A DNA stretch of 64,000 bases from Actinomycetospora termitidis (lineage in GTDB: Bacteria > Actinomycetota > Actinomycetes > Mycobacteriales > Pseudonocardiaceae): positions 682,001 through 746,000 of the forward strand of contig NZ_JASVWF010000003.1 in assembly GCF_030286555.1 (NCBI RefSeq). The letters run 5' to 3'. Below the pieces are notes generated by a model. The model did not search any database and had not been told where the DNA came from. It saw nothing but the letters and a program-made list of their open reading frames with translations. Made by a program: the position numbers and the translations under genes. Of this stretch, positions 44,919 to 56,814 are shown one piece after another (the first letter of the stretch is position 1; each line of letters starts with the position of its first letter).

Positions 44919-45575
44919 TCAGTGCCGGATGAGCCCGAGCGCCTCGGCCCGGGTGCTCGCCGACGACTTGAGCACGCCCCGCACCGCCGAGGTCGTGGTG
45001 CGCGACCCGGGCTTGCGGACCCCACGCGCCGACATGCACTGGTGCTCGGCGTCGATGACCACGAGCACGCCGCGCGCGCCGAGCGTGCCCTCGAGCGCGT
45101 CCGCGACCTGCGTGGTGAGCCGCTCCTGCACCTGGGGACGCCGCGCGTAGAGGTCGACGAGCCGGGCGAGCTTGGACAGGCCGGTCACCCTGCCGTCGGA
45201 GCCGGGCAGGTACGCCACGTGCGCGACCCCGTGGAAGGGCAGCAGGTGGTGCTCGCACATCGAGAAGAGCGGGATGTCGCGGACCAGGACGAGCTCGTCG
45301 TGGTCCTCCGAGAACGTCCGCTCGAGCACCTCCGCCGGGTCGGTCCACAGCCCGGCGAACAGCTCCCGGTACGCACGCGCCACCCGCGCCGGGGTGTCGC
45401 GCAGCCCCTCCCGGTCGGGGTCCTCCCCGATGCCGATGAGCATCTCGCGGACCGCGGACTCGACCCGCGCGGCGTCGAACGTCCCGACCTGGTCGGCGGC
45501 GGTGTCCACCGACCCGGCCCCGTCACGAGCGGTCCCGTTCCCGACGGGTCGCTCCGTCTCCTGGCTGGTCGTCAC
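44919..45575 (-). CDS. folE: GTP cyclohydrolase I
   Basis: This 218-residue enzyme starts folate synthesis. The zinc ligands in [13 protein letters not shown] and [20 protein letters not shown] and the C-terminal [11 protein letters not shown] are conserved. The GTG at 45575 is preferred to 45617 because GAGGGAGAC precedes it and the first 40 residues are already an unconserved extension. It is the first folate gene downstream of ftsH. Confidence 0.96.
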   Translation of the reverse strand: MTTSQETERPVGNGTARDGAGSVDTAADQVGTFDAARVESAVREMLIGIGEDPDREGLRDTPARVARAYRELFAGLWTDPAEVLERTFSEDHDELVLVRDIPLFSMCEHHLLPFHGVAHVAYLPGSDGRVTGLSKLARLVDLYARRPQVQERLTTQVADALEGTLGARGVLVVIDAEHQCMSARGVRKPGSRTTTSAVRGVLKSSASTRAEALGLIRH

Positions 45576-45647
45576 GTCTCCCTCGCCCCGTCCTCGGGTG
45601 CGCAGGCGGGCCCGCACCTCCGTGTCGAGGAGGGTGGCCGCCGCTGG

Positions 45648-48191
45648 TCAGGCCTCCGGCCGGCCGTCGCTCCGACGGCCGTCCGGGTCACCGTACGGGT
45701 TCGGCGCGGACTCGCCCGGCGATGTGAACGACGTCCCCGTGGGCGGCTCACCGTCCGAGGGGTTGCGCCACCCACCGGACGACGTGCCGTCCTCCGGAGC
45801 AGCGTGCTGACCCCCGGACGTACCCCGTGGCGACGGCGAGCTGCCCGACCCGTGCTGCCCGTAGGGCCGCGCGTTCGGATCCCACGACGTGCCGCGCGGG
45901 GTGGTGCCGGGGGTCCACCCGGGAGGCGCACCATAGTTCGGCGGCACCGACGACGGCGGCTGCGAGCCCCCGGTGCGGTAGACGTCCGGGATGCCCCACC
46001 CGGAGGTCGGGGTGCCCTGCCGCTCGCCGCCCTGCCCGGCCACCGGCGTCCCGACGGGCGGGGTGGTGGGCGAGCCCCAGCCGTGCCCGTTCTGGCCCTG
46101 CCCGGCGGGCTGGCCGTTCTGCGGCTGCCCCTGGGGCTGGCCGTTCTGGCTCTGCCCGTTCTGGGCGCTCCCGTGGCCGTTGCTGCCCGCGCCGACGCGC
46201 GCCGGCTCGCGGCGCTCGTCCTCGGGCGGCCACGGCTCGCCGCGCTCGGTCGCGATCTCGCGGCGCGTCTTGATCGGCGGGCGGTCGGAGGGCGTGCGCT
46301 CGCCGAAGTCGTTGAACGCCGTGATCCGGGGCCGCTTGGTCACCGACGCGAAGATGCGCTCGAGGTCCTTGCGCTGCAGCGTCTCGTGCTCGATCAGCTC
46401 ACCGGTCAGCGCGTCGAGCGCGTCGCGGTGGGTGCTGAGGATCTCCCACGCCTCGGTGTGCGCCGCCTCGATGAGCTTGCGCACCTCCTCGTCGATCTCG
46501 TGGGCCACCTCGAGCGAGTAGTTCGACTGCTGGCCGGCGGTGCGGCCGAGGAAGGGCTCGCCCTGCTCCTGGCCGTACTTGACCGCGCCCAGCCGACCAC
46601 TCATGCCGTACTCGGTGACCATGGCCCGCGCGATCTTGGTGGCCTGCTCGATGTCGGAGGACGCCCCGGTGGTCGGCTCGTGGAACACGAGCTCCTCCGC
46701 GGAGCGACCACCCATCGCGAACACCAGGCGCGCGATCATCTCGGAGCGCGTCATGAGCTCCTTGTCGTCCTCGGGGACGACGAGGGCGTGCCCGCCGGTG
46801 CGACCGCGCGGGAGGATCGTCACCTTGTAGACCGGCTCGATGTCCGGCATCGCCCACGCGGCGAGGGCGTGCCCGGCCTCGTGGTAGGCCGCGACCTTCT
46901 TCTCCTGCTCGGAGATGATCCGGCTCTTACGGGCCGGACCGCCGATCACGCGGTCGACCGACTCCTCCAACGAGGTGCCGGTGATCTGCTGCTGGTTCAG
47001 CCGCGCGGTGAGCAGCGCGGCCTCGTTGATGACGTTCGCGAGGTCGGCCCCGGAGAAGCCGACGGTCCGCTTGGCCAGCCCGTCGAGGTCGGCGTCGGGC
47101 GCGAGCGGCTTGCCCTTGGAGTGCACGGCCAAGATCTGGCGCCGGCCCGCGAGGTCGGGGGCGGCGACCGGGATCTGGCGGTCGAACCGGCCGGGGCGCA
47201 GCAGCGCCGGGTCGAGGATGTCGGGCCGGTTGGTCGCCGCGATGAGGATGATCCCGCCGCGGGCGTCGAAGCCGTCCATCTCGACGAGCAGCTGGTTCAG
47301 CGTCTGCTCGCGCTCGTCGTGCCCGCCGCCCATGCCGGCGCCGCGGTGGCGGCCGACGGCGTCGATCTCGTCGACGAACACGATGCAGGGCGAGTTCTGC
47401 TTGGCCTGCTCGAACAGGTCACGCACCCGGGAGGCACCGACACCGACGAACATCTCGACGAAGTCCGACCCGGAGATCGTGTAGAACGGCACGCCGGCCT
47501 CACCGGCGACCGCGCGCGCGAGCAGCGTCTTGCCGGTGCCGGGCGGGCCGTAGAGCAGGACGCCCTTGGGGATCTTCGCGCCGAGCGCCTGGTAGCGCGT
47601 CGGGTTCTGGAGGAAGTCCTTGATCTCGTAGAGTTCCTCGACCGCCTCGTTCGCGCCCGCGACGTCGTTGAACGTCGTCTTGGGCATGTCCTTGTTCAGC
47701 TGCTTGGCCTTGGACTTGCCGAACGACAGGACGCGGTTGCCGCCGCCCTGCGCGTTCATCATCCAGAACAGCAGGACCAGGACCAGGCCCAGCGGGATGA
47801 GGTAGATCAGCATCTGGCCGAGCAGGGACTCCTGGGTCACCTGGGTGTCGAACCCGTTGCGGGCCGGGTTCTCCCGCAGCTCGGTGAAGATCTGGTTGCC
47901 GGCGGCGGCCGGGTACTGCGCGTAGATCTGCGTGGTCCGCACGGGGTTGCCGCTGGTGCCGTCGGCGGGCGGGACGTCGATCGGGTTGACCAGCGTCATC
48001 CGCAGCCGCTGCTCCTTGTCCTCCAGCGTGACCTCGGCGACGTTGCGCTGGTCGACCTGCTGGAGGGCGAGGGAGGTGGAGGCCTGCGTGTAGCCGCGCG
48101 TGTCGCTGAAGAGCGACGACACGGCGAGGTAGACGACGAAGAGCACCACGATCCAGATCAAGGGATTGCGGAGCAGGCGCTTGCGGTCCAT
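45648..48191 (-). CDS. ftsH: Membrane-bound ATP-dependent zinc metalloprotease FtsH
   Basis: This 847-residue AAA+ protease has transmembrane helices at about 9-27 and 126-145 around an extracytoplasmic domain, Walker A GPPGTGKT at 215-222, the SRH with [18 protein letters not shown], and the zinc site HEAGH at 437-441. A Gly/Asn/Gln/Pro-rich tail of about 180 residues (665-847) follows, longer than most FtsH tails. The ATG at 48191 places the first helix normally. TACATT at 48277-48272 is a possible -10. Confidence 0.97.
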   Translation of the reverse strand: MDRKRLLRNPLIWIVVLFVVYLAVSSLFSDTRGYTQASTSLALQQVDQRNVAEVTLEDKEQRLRMTLVNPIDVPPADGTSGNPVRTTQIYAQYPAAAGNQIFTELRENPARNGFDTQVTQESLLGQMLIYLIPLGLVLVLLFWMMNAQGGGNRVLSFGKSKAKQLNKDMPKTTFNDVAGANEAVEELYEIKDFLQNPTRYQALGAKIPKGVLLYGPPGTGKTLLARAVAGEAGVPFYTISGSDFVEMFVGVGASRVRDLFEQAKQNSPCIVFVDEIDAVGRHRGAGMGGGHDEREQTLNQLLVEMDGFDARGGIILIAATNRPDILDPALLRPGRFDRQIPVAAPDLAGRRQILAVHSKGKPLAPDADLDGLAKRTVGFSGADLANVINEAALLTARLNQQQITGTSLEESVDRVIGGPARKSRIISEQEKKVAAYHEAGHALAAWAMPDIEPVYKVTILPRGRTGGHALVVPEDDKELMTRSEMIARLVFAMGGRSAEELVFHEPTTGASSDIEQATKIARAMVTEYGMSGRLGAVKYGQEQGEPFLGRTAGQQSNYSLEVAHEIDEEVRKLIEAAHTEAWEILSTHRDALDALTGELIEHETLQRKDLERIFASVTKRPRITAFNDFGERTPSDRPPIKTRREIATERGEPWPPEDERREPARVGAGSNGHGSAQNGQSQNGQPQGQPQNGQPAGQGQNGHGWGSPTTPPVGTPVAGQGGERQGTPTSGWGIPDVYRTGGSQPPSSVPPNYGAPPGWTPGTTPRGTSWDPNARPYGQHGSGSSPSPRGTSGGQHAAPEDGTSSGGWRNPSDGEPPTGTSFTSPGESAPNPYGDPDGRRSDGRPEA

Positions 48192-48324
48192 GCGGTGGCG
48201 GCCGGTGCGGCCTCGACCCTCCCCGGGTTGGCTGTGCCGTCTCAACGTTCCAGGGAAGCCCTGATCTGCTCAATGTACCCCGGTGCACCGACACCCGGCC
48301 GCGCGCGGCGTGCCCCGCGCGACC

Positions 48325-49896
<1,572 letters not shown>

Positions 49897-50185
49897 GGCG
49901 GGGAGACTAGCCGGTCCGCGTGGCCGGGCCGCCGGGACGACGACACGCGTCCGGCGTGGAGCGCCGACACGCCGTGCGCGGCGGGAATCCCTCCGATCGG
50001 GCGAGCCGACCGTCCGGGATCGGAGGGTCGACGACTACCGAACACGTACGTTCCCCCACTCGTTGCAACCCGTTCTCGACGGACAGCCCACTCGGGGACT
50101 CCCGGCGTGCACGCTCGGCCCCGATGATCACCCACCCGCACCAGGACGACGTGGCCCGGACGGCCCGACCTGCCACGCTGCGGTC

Positions 50186-50761
50186 ATGGCGCTCCCCACC
50201 GCCGAGCCCCGGGTCCCCGGTGCCGCTCCCCGCCCGCAGCTCTCGGCCGACGTCGCCCGGGTGCTGGATCTCGCCCGCGACGAGGCCGTCGAGCGCGGCC
50301 ACCGCTGGATCGGCACCGCGCACCTGCTGCGCGCGGTGGTGCACGTCGACGGCCCGGAGGCCGGTCTGCTCGCGGCCGCCGGGGTCACCGACCGCGGGAG
50401 CGACACCGCCCTGACCCTCGCGGTGTGGTCCGCGGCCGGCGAGCCCGATCCCTCCGGCCCTCCCGGTCCCGCGACGGCCAACGACGCCGTGCACGAGGTG
50501 CTCGCGGCCGCCCACGTGCGGGCGGCCGGCGCGGAGCGCGACGTCTCCGTCTCCGACCTGCTGACCGCCCTGCTCCGCCACGGTGGGGACCAGGCCGCGG
50601 ACATGCTCGCGACGCTCGGCGCCGACGCGGACCGGCTCCTGGACGCCCTCGGGGGCCTCGACGCGCTCTCGGCGCCCGTGGCCCCGACGCGGCGCCTCGT
50701 CCCGCGGGACCCGGGCGGCCTGCTCTCGACCGCCTGGCGCGACGCCGCCCGCTCGGCCTGA
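50186..50761 (+). CDS. Clp N-terminal-domain-only protein
   Basis: This 191-residue protein consists of two Clp-N-like repeats (about 20-80 and 95-150; ARDEAVERGHRWIGTAHLLRA matches ClpC's start) with no AAA+ domain. Such stand-alone Clp-N proteins (like mycobacterial ClpC2/ClpX-adaptor-like Rv2667) may bind adaptors or small molecules that otherwise hit ClpC, acting as adaptor or decoy. The ATG at 50186 follows a weak -10 (CACGCT). It stands alone, divergent from the HerA-like gene. Confidence 0.8.
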   Translation: MALPTAEPRVPGAAPRPQLSADVARVLDLARDEAVERGHRWIGTAHLLRAVVHVDGPEAGLLAAAGVTDRGSDTALTLAVWSAAGEPDPSGPPGPATANDAVHEVLAAAHVRAAGAERDVSVSDLLTALLRHGGDQAADMLATLGADADRLLDALGGLDALSAPVAPTRRLVPRDPGGLLSTAWRDAARSA

Positions 50762-50781
50762 CCCGACCTCCGGGGCGTGGA

Positions 50782-51876
50782 CTACCGGCGCAGCGCGATC
50801 TCCGCGGCCGCCAGCAGGTCGACGGCGGTCCGGGCCGGCGACCCGGCGTCGTCCGGGACGGTCTCCCGCCAGCCGGTCCACGCCCTGCGCGCCGCCTCCA
50901 GCCCGGCCCGGATCCCCTCGACGTCGGGTACCACGGTCCAGACGCCGTCGGCCCCGGTCAGTGAGGCCGCGACCCCGGCGACCTCGGAGACGACGACCTG
51001 CAGCCCCGCCGTGCGCGCCTCGACCGCGGTGAAGCCGTAGACCTCCTCCGTCGAGGGCAGCACCAGCGTGTGGGTCTCGGCGAGGACCGCGGCGACGTCC
51101 CGCTCGTCGAGGAAGCCGTGGAAGGTGACGCGGTCGGCGATCCCGAGCTCGGTGGCGCGCGCCCGGAGCGCGCCGGCCTCGACCCCGTCCCCGACGACGT
51201 CGAGCCGCAGGGCCCCGTCGAGGGCCGCGAACGCGGTGAGGAGCGCGGCCACGTTCTTCCGCGCGATCAGCTGCCCGACGACGACGAAGCGGTGCTCCCC
51301 GCCGGCGTCGCGTCCCGCCCGTAGCGCCCGTGGCCGCTCGGCGAAGACCGCGTGGTCGACCGCGTTGACTGTCTCCACCACCCGGTCCGGCGCGACGCCG
51401 TCGGCCAGCACGGCGTCGCGGGCCGCCGGGCCGGGCACCACGACGGCCCCCGCGCCACCGAGAATCCACCGCCGCACGCGGTCCACCGGCCCGCCCGCGA
51501 CGCGCCGGCTGTCCAGCGTGCTCTCGGAGAGGACGACGTAGGGCACCCGGCGTCGTCGCGCAGCGAGCACCGTCGCGACGACGGCCAGCTGCGCCCACGT
51601 GAGCACGACGACGACGTCGGCCTCGAGGACGCGGCGCAGCATGGCCCGGCTCGGGACGCCCTGGTAGGAGTCGAGCGCGCGCAACGGCCCGACCCGCGGC
51701 AGCCGCCGGACCCCCAGGACCTCCGAGGCGTACCCGGGGTGCGGCCGGTACGCCATCCGCCGTTCCGGCTCGTCGGCGAACAGGAACAGCGCCCGGAAGT
51801 CGCAGCGCGCGGCGAGCTCGACGAGCACCGGCTCGCGGTAGGGCGCCTGCTCGTCGTCGAACCAGACCAGGCGCAC
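50782..51876 (-). CDS. GT-B glycosyltransferase (family 4-like)
   Basis: This 364-residue glycosyltransferase has a Rossmann-like N-terminal acceptor half and a C-terminal GT4 donor half: FVVVGQLIARKN, VTFHGFLDERDV and the E-X7-E motif in PSTEEVYGFTAVEA. The donor is probably a nucleotide- or phospho-sugar; the acceptor is unknown. The GTG start is 1 base after the stop of the upstream membrane-protein gene. Confidence 0.82.
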   Translation of the reverse strand: MRLVWFDDEQAPYREPVLVELAARCDFRALFLFADEPERRMAYRPHPGYASEVLGVRRLPRVGPLRALDSYQGVPSRAMLRRVLEADVVVVLTWAQLAVVATVLAARRRRVPYVVLSESTLDSRRVAGGPVDRVRRWILGGAGAVVVPGPAARDAVLADGVAPDRVVETVNAVDHAVFAERPRALRAGRDAGGEHRFVVVGQLIARKNVAALLTAFAALDGALRLDVVGDGVEAGALRARATELGIADRVTFHGFLDERDVAAVLAETHTLVLPSTEEVYGFTAVEARTAGLQVVVSEVAGVAASLTGADGVWTVVPDVEGIRAGLEAARRAWTGWRETVPDDAGSPARTAVDLLAAAEIALRR

Positions 51877-51877
51877 C

Positions 51878-52516
51878 TCAGCGACCCGGGAGGTCCACCC
51901 GCGTGGCGATGATCTGGCCGCGCTGGTCGCGCTCGCCGGTGATCGTCACCTGCTGCCCCTGCCGGACGCGGGCCACGCCGGTGGCCTCCGGGACCGCGAC
52001 GATCGTGCCGGGCGTGGTCTGCAGCGGGGTGAGCGTCCCGTCGGCCGCGCGGACCGTCAGCACCGGGAAGCCGCTGGGCGTGATGTCGACCGACTCGACG
52101 ACGCCGAGCACGGGCGGGACCGACCCGGGGCCCGTCGCCGGGGCCGTCGCGCGGCCGATGAACAGCCCGATCGCCAGGAACACGATCGCGCCGAGGACCA
52201 GGAGCAGGATGCGGGTCGAGCGGGCCATACCGGGCCGGGAGAGCCGGTCGCGCAGCGGGACCTCGTCGACGGGGCGGTCGAGCACGCCCACCTGCGTGGT
52301 CTGCTCGGACTCCCAGCCGGCCGCCGGCCCACCGTCCCGACGGCCGGACGCGCCGAACGCCGGCTGCGGGCTCGGGGACATGATCGGCCCGGTGTCGTCG
52401 TGGTGGCCGTGGTCGTCGTGGGTGCCCTGGGTGTCCGACCCCTCGGCTCCTCCGGTCGCGGAGCGGGTGGGCCCCTGGCCCGCGGAGCCGACCGGCTCGT
52501 CCTTCGACTCACTCAT
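51878..52516 (-). CDS. Single-pass membrane protein with an OB-like extracytoplasmic domain
   Basis: This 212-residue protein has a charged, His/Asp-rich cytosolic N-terminus (about 1-98), one transmembrane helix (about 101-120) and a small outer domain (about 130-212; VVESVDITPSGFPVLTVRAADG, VTITGERDQRGQIIATRVDL) resembling DUF5666-type OB folds. It lies 12 bases after the ABC permease gene, so it is part of the exporter operon. Function unknown. Confidence 0.65.
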   Translation of the reverse strand: MSESKDEPVGSAGQGPTRSATGGAEGSDTQGTHDDHGHHDDTGPIMSPSPQPAFGASGRRDGGPAAGWESEQTTQVGVLDRPVDEVPLRDRLSRPGMARSTRILLLVLGAIVFLAIGLFIGRATAPATGPGSVPPVLGVVESVDITPSGFPVLTVRAADGTLTPLQTTPGTIVAVPEATGVARVRQGQQVTITGERDQRGQIIATRVDLPGR

Positions 52517-52528
52517 CAGGTCTCTCCT

Positions 52529-53749
52529 CTACTCACGCCGCAGGGCCTCGATGGGGCGCAGCCGCGAGGCGCGCCGCGCCGGGTAGCCCCCGAAGAACAC
52601 GCCGATCGCGATGGACACCCCGACCGCGAGCACCACGGCCGAGGGCAGGACGACCGGCTTGAAGTCGCCGAGCGGGATGAAGGTCCCCCCGATCCCGACC
52701 GCGACCCCGATGAGACCACCGAGCACCGACAGGATCACCGACTCCACCAGGAACTGGCCCAGGATCGCCGACGGGGGCGCACCCAGTGCCTTGCGGATGC
52801 CGATCTCGCGGGTCCGCTCGGTGACCGACACCAGCATGATGTTCGTGATGCCGATCCCGCCGACGACGAGCGAGATCGCCGCGATCGCCGCGAGGAGCAG
52901 CGAGAATGCCGACAGCGTCTGGTCGAGGACCTGGGCGAGCTGGCGGGAGCTGATCACCTGATAGTCGCGGTCGTCGGGGTTGTCGATCCGGTGCCGCCGG
53001 TCGAGGATCGAGTTGATCTCCGACTCCGCGGCCGCCTGCGCGTCGGTGCTGCGCGCGCCGACGACGATCTGGGAGAGGTCCCCGTAGCCGGTCAGCGAGC
53101 TCTGCACCGCCGTCACCGGGGCGAGCACGTTCGAGTCCGGGTTGCCGAGCCCGCCGCCCTGCCCGCGGGCCTCCAGCACGCCGATCACCTGGAACGGCAC
53201 GTTGTCGATCAGGATCTCCTGGCCGAGCGGGGTGGAGTTCACCCCGAAGACGTCGTCGGCCACCGTCCGTCCGATGAGCGCGACCTTCCGCGCCTCGTCG
53301 AGATCGGCGCGGTCGTAGGGGCGTCCGGCCGCGATCTTCGTGTTCGAGCCGGGGAAGTAGTCCGGCGTGGACCCGACCACGGTCGACGAGGTGGTGTTCC
53401 GGCCCGAAGCGGCGTCCGCCGAGGTCTGCACCACCGGCGCCACGAACGCGACGTCCGGGGCGCCCTGCGGGTCGGCGATCGCTGCGGCGTCCTCCGCCGT
53501 CAGCGGTCGTGCGGAGGCCCCGGAGGTGGAACCGGCCGCGCCTCCGGCCGTCCGCGGGATGATCGTGATGCTGTTCGCACCCAGCCCGGTGATCTGGCCC
53601 TGGATGTACTGCGCCGCCCCGTTGCCGAGTGCCGTCAGCAGGATCACCGCCGCGATGCCGATGATGATCCCGAGCATCGTCAGCAACGAGCGCAGCCGGT
53701 TGGCGATCAGGCCTGCGACCGCGAACCGGACGACCTCGATGACGTTCAC
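52529..53749 (-). CDS. MacB-type ABC transporter permease
   Basis: This 406-residue permease has one N-terminal transmembrane helix (about 18-40, with SLLTMLGIIIGIAAVI), a large extracytoplasmic MacB core domain (about 45-275) and three C-terminal helices (about 285-395; SLVVGGIGITNIMLVSVTER, TREIGIRKALGA). The GTG overlaps the ATPase stop (GTGA). It forms a tripartite-like exporter with the adjacent ATPase and adaptor; cargo unknown. Confidence 0.92.
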   Translation of the reverse strand: MNVIEVVRFAVAGLIANRLRSLLTMLGIIIGIAAVILLTALGNGAAQYIQGQITGLGANSITIIPRTAGGAAGSTSGASARPLTAEDAAAIADPQGAPDVAFVAPVVQTSADAASGRNTTSSTVVGSTPDYFPGSNTKIAAGRPYDRADLDEARKVALIGRTVADDVFGVNSTPLGQEILIDNVPFQVIGVLEARGQGGGLGNPDSNVLAPVTAVQSSLTGYGDLSQIVVGARSTDAQAAAESEINSILDRRHRIDNPDDRDYQVISSRQLAQVLDQTLSAFSLLLAAIAAISLVVGGIGITNIMLVSVTERTREIGIRKALGAPPSAILGQFLVESVILSVLGGLIGVAVGIGGTFIPLGDFKPVVLPSAVVLAVGVSIAIGVFFGGYPARRASRLRPIEALRRE

Positions 53750-54480
53750 GTGGTCGCCCTGCTGCGGATCGAGCTCTGCTGCGCCACGGTCCCGGTCCGC
53801 TCGGTCAGGACCCCGTCCGTCACGACGACGACCCGGTCGGCCCGCTCGGCCACCTCGTCGTCGTGGGTGATGAGCACGATCGTGCGTCCCGCACGGTGCA
53901 GCGCGTCGAAGAGTCCGAGGACGTCCGAGGTGCTCGCCGAGTCCAGGTTGCCGGTGGGTTCGTCGGCGAGCAGGAGGGCCGGGGTCGTGACCAGGGCGCG
54001 CGCCACCGCGACGCGCTGCTGCTGGCCGCCCGAGAGCTCGTTCGGACGGTGGTCCTCCCGCTGCCCCAGCCCGACGAGCTCGAGGGCGGCGCGCGCCCGT
54101 TCGTGGCGCCGGCGCCGGGACACCCCGGCGTACACCAGCGGCAGCTCGACGTTGGCGAGCGCCGTGGTGCGCGGGATGAGGTTGAACGACTGGAAGATGA
54201 AGCCGATCTGTCGGTTGCGCAGGATCGACTGCTGGCGCTCGTCGAGGTCGGCGACGTCGAGCCCCTCGAGCAGGTAGCGCCCGGAGGTCGGCGCGTCGAG
54301 GCACCCGAGGATGTTCAGCAACGTGGACTTGCCGGAGCCGGACTGCCCGATCACGGCCACGTACTCGCCGCGCCGGACGAGCAGGTCGACCTCGCGCAGC
54401 GCGTGCACGGCGGTCTCGCCCTCGCCGTAGACCTTGGACATGGCCCGCACGTCGAGGACGGGCACGTCCTGCTCGGTCAC
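53746..54480 (-). CDS. MacB/LolD-type ABC transporter ATPase
   Basis: This 244-residue ATPase has Walker A GQSGSGKST, Q-loop FIFQSFNLIP, signature LSGGQQQRVAVARAL, Walker B LLLADEPTGNLDS and the H-loop THD. It is of the MacB/LolD subgroup. It starts within 4 bases of the adaptor's stop and ends in the permease's start: a tightly coupled three-gene operon. Confidence 0.95.
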   Translation of the reverse strand: MTEQDVPVLDVRAMSKVYGEGETAVHALREVDLLVRRGEYVAVIGQSGSGKSTLLNILGCLDAPTSGRYLLEGLDVADLDERQQSILRNRQIGFIFQSFNLIPRTTALANVELPLVYAGVSRRRRHERARAALELVGLGQREDHRPNELSGGQQQRVAVARALVTTPALLLADEPTGNLDSASTSDVLGLFDALHRAGRTIVLITHDDEVAERADRVVVVTDGVLTERTGTVAQQSSIRSRATT

Positions 54481-56147
54481 CCGCCGCCGCCCTGGCCGCC
54501 GCCGTTGCCGCTGTTCCCGTTGGAGTTCGGCGGCGGGCCGCCCTGCCCGAAGACGTTCGGGGTGTTCGGGTCGGGCAGCACCACGAGGTCGCCCATCGAC
54601 AGGCCCGACGTGACCTGCGTGACCGTGTCCGACGAGAGCCCGGTACCGATCTGTCGCGGCTGCACGGTGCCGTCGGCGGCGAGCACGTTCACCGTCGCGG
54701 CGCCGGAGTTCGGCCCGCCGAGCGGGGTGACCGCGACCGACGGCAGGAACGTCACGTTCGGCGCCTGGCGCACCGTGATCGCGACGCTCGCCGACATGCC
54801 CGGGCGCAGCCCGAGCGGCGGCGGGGTCATCGCGACGGCCGTGCCGTACTGCACGGTCGCGCCGGAGCCCGGCAGCACGTTCACGGTCGACACCGCACCC
54901 GGGATCCGGTCGCCGGGCAGCGCGTTCACCGAGACCTGCACCGGCTGGCCGCCGGTCACCCGCCCGACGTCGAGCTCGGGGATCTGGGCCAGGACCTGCA
55001 TCGACGCCAGGTCCGCGATGGTCATGACGGCGGGTGCGGTCGGGGCCGCGGTGACCCCGGTACCTCCCCCGCCCGACGCCGCCGCGCCGGACGCGGCCGC
55101 CCCGGAGGCACCCGCCCCGGCGGCGGAACCCGACGAGGCCGACTGCCCCGACCCGGCCCCGCTCGAGATGGCCGACCCGTCCGGCAACCGACCACCGGCC
55201 GGGTTCCCGGTCGCGGTGGAGCTGGTGACGATGCCCTGCGGGCCGGCGAGCTGCCCGGCGACGCCGTCGAGGCTGACGACCGTCCCGGCCTGCGGGGCCA
55301 CCAGGTCGAGGTTCTCGGTCGACTGGAACGCGGTGATCCGATTGGCCTTCGCGGTCGCCAGGGCCTGCTCGGCCTGCCGGACGGCGAGCTCGCCCGGGTC
55401 CTCGGAGGTTTGAGCGGTGGAACCGGTCTGTCCGCCGGCTCCCGACGTCGACGCGGTACCGGCGGTCGAGCTACCGGCCGTCGAACCACCGGCGCCGCCG
55501 CCGTTGGTGGAACCGCCGCCCTGCGCCGGGAAGGCCTCGACGCCCTGCGACGAACCGGACCAGTTTCCGAGGAGGCCACCAGACCGCTCTTGGGGTGCCG
55601 GGACCTGTTGGCGCTGTGCCTGGCCGGTCGAGGCACGGGCCGCAGGGTCGACGGGAGGAGTGGTCGTGGTCGGCGCAGGAGCAACGGGTTGTCCTCCGCC
55701 AGCCGCCGGCATGGTGCCGGCATTCGACGCGGGCGGCGTGGACGCCTGCGTCTGCGGGTGGTCCTTCGCGTAGCGAGCGTCGTCGAGCTGCTGCTCCGCG
55801 GTCGCGACCTGGGCGTCCGCCGCGTCGAGGTTCGCCTGCGCGTACTCGCCGTCGAGGACCGCGACCGTCTGCCCCTTGGTGACGCGGTCGCCCAGTCGGA
55901 CCCGTACCTCGGCGATCTTGCCGCTGCTCGAGAAGTTCAGCGTCGCGCTGGTCGAGCTCGTGACCGTCCCCGACGCGGTGACGGTCTCCGCGACCGTGCC
56001 ACGGCCGAGCGGCGTCGTGCGCAGACCGGGGTCGGCGTCGGAGGAGGTCCGGGTGAGGCCGTACACCGTGCCGCCCACCGCCAGGAGGACGAGCAGCACG
56101 ACGAGCCCGTTCACGATCCAGAGTCGCCGTGATCCACCCGCCGCCAT
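54477..56147 (-). CDS. HlyD/MacA-type membrane fusion (adaptor) protein
   Basis: This 556-residue adaptor has an N-terminal transmembrane helix (about 10-32), a barrel-sandwich hybrid split by a hairpin (GKIAEVRVRLGDRVTKGQTV and NLDLVAPQAGTVVSLDGVAG), and C-terminal beta-barrel parts ending in a Gly/Asn-rich tail. The segment normally forming the coiled-coil hairpin carries a ~120-residue Ser/Thr/Gly/Pro-rich insert (about 130-250), and a second low-complexity stretch follows. The ATG at 56147 lies 7 bases from TAGTCT (56160-56155), so it is leaderless. Confidence 0.85.
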   Translation of the reverse strand: MAAGGSRRLWIVNGLVVLLVLLAVGGTVYGLTRTSSDADPGLRTTPLGRGTVAETVTASGTVTSSTSATLNFSSSGKIAEVRVRLGDRVTKGQTVAVLDGEYAQANLDAADAQVATAEQQLDDARYAKDHPQTQASTPPASNAGTMPAAGGGQPVAPAPTTTTPPVDPAARASTGQAQRQQVPAPQERSGGLLGNWSGSSQGVEAFPAQGGGSTNGGGAGGSTAGSSTAGTASTSGAGGQTGSTAQTSEDPGELAVRQAEQALATAKANRITAFQSTENLDLVAPQAGTVVSLDGVAGQLAGPQGIVTSSTATGNPAGGRLPDGSAISSGAGSGQSASSGSAAGAGASGAAASGAAASGGGGTGVTAAPTAPAVMTIADLASMQVLAQIPELDVGRVTGGQPVQVSVNALPGDRIPGAVSTVNVLPGSGATVQYGTAVAMTPPPLGLRPGMSASVAITVRQAPNVTFLPSVAVTPLGGPNSGAATVNVLAADGTVQPRQIGTGLSSDTVTQVTSGLSMGDLVVLPDPNTPNVFGQGGPPPNSNGNSGNGGGQGGGG

Positions 56148-56240
56148 GCGGCGCAGACTAGGGGTATGCACCAGTCCGATTGCGCCCGGGGGGTGACGAT
56201 CCGAGAGGCGACTCCCGCCTGTGTGACGGCGGGGTGACGC

Positions 56241-56795
56241 TCAGGCGTACACCGAGGGATCGAGGGTCCCGATGTAGGGGAGGTCGCGGTACCGCTCGGC
56301 GTAGTCCAGCCCGAAACCGACCACGAACTCGTTCGGGATGTCGAACCCGGTGTAGGCGACGTCGACGTCGAGCTTCGCGGCCTCGGGCTTGCGCAGCAGC
56401 GTGACCACCTGCAGCGACGCCGGGCCGCGCGACTCGAGGTTCTTGCGCAGCCACGAGAGCGTCAGCCCGGAGTCGATGATGTCCTCGACGATCAGCACGT
56501 GGCGGCCGGAGATGTCCCGGTCGAGGTCCTTGAGGATGCGCACGACCCCCGAGGACGACGTCGCCGAGCCGTACGAGCTGATCGCCATGAACTCGAGCTG
56601 GGTCGGCACCGGGAGGCGGCGGGCCAGATCGGTCATGAACATGACCGCGCCCTTGAGGACCCCCACCAGCAGCAGATCCGGCTCCCCCGGCGCGGGGTCG
56701 CCGTAATCGGCGGCGATGAGATCCGCGAGTTCGGAGATCTTGCCCTGGATCTCCTCGGAGCTGATCAGCACGGACGCGATGTCGCCGTCGTACAC
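56241..56795 (-). CDS. hpt: Hypoxanthine-guanine phosphoribosyltransferase
   Basis: This 184-residue purine-salvage enzyme transfers phosphoribose to hypoxanthine/guanine. It shows [17 protein letters not shown], the flexible-loop SSYG, and the PRPP motif [17 protein letters not shown] at 56795, 19 bases after tilS, preserving the dacB-metalloprotease-tilS-hpt order. Confidence 0.96.
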   Translation of the reverse strand: MYDGDIASVLISSEEIQGKISELADLIAADYGDPAPGEPDLLLVGVLKGAVMFMTDLARRLPVPTQLEFMAISSYGSATSSSGVVRILKDLDRDISGRHVLIVEDIIDSGLTLSWLRKNLESRGPASLQVVTLLRKPEAAKLDVDVAYTGFDIPNEFVVGFGLDYAERYRDLPYIGTLDPSVYA

Positions 56796-56814
56796 CTGGA
56801 GCGGACCCCTTCGT

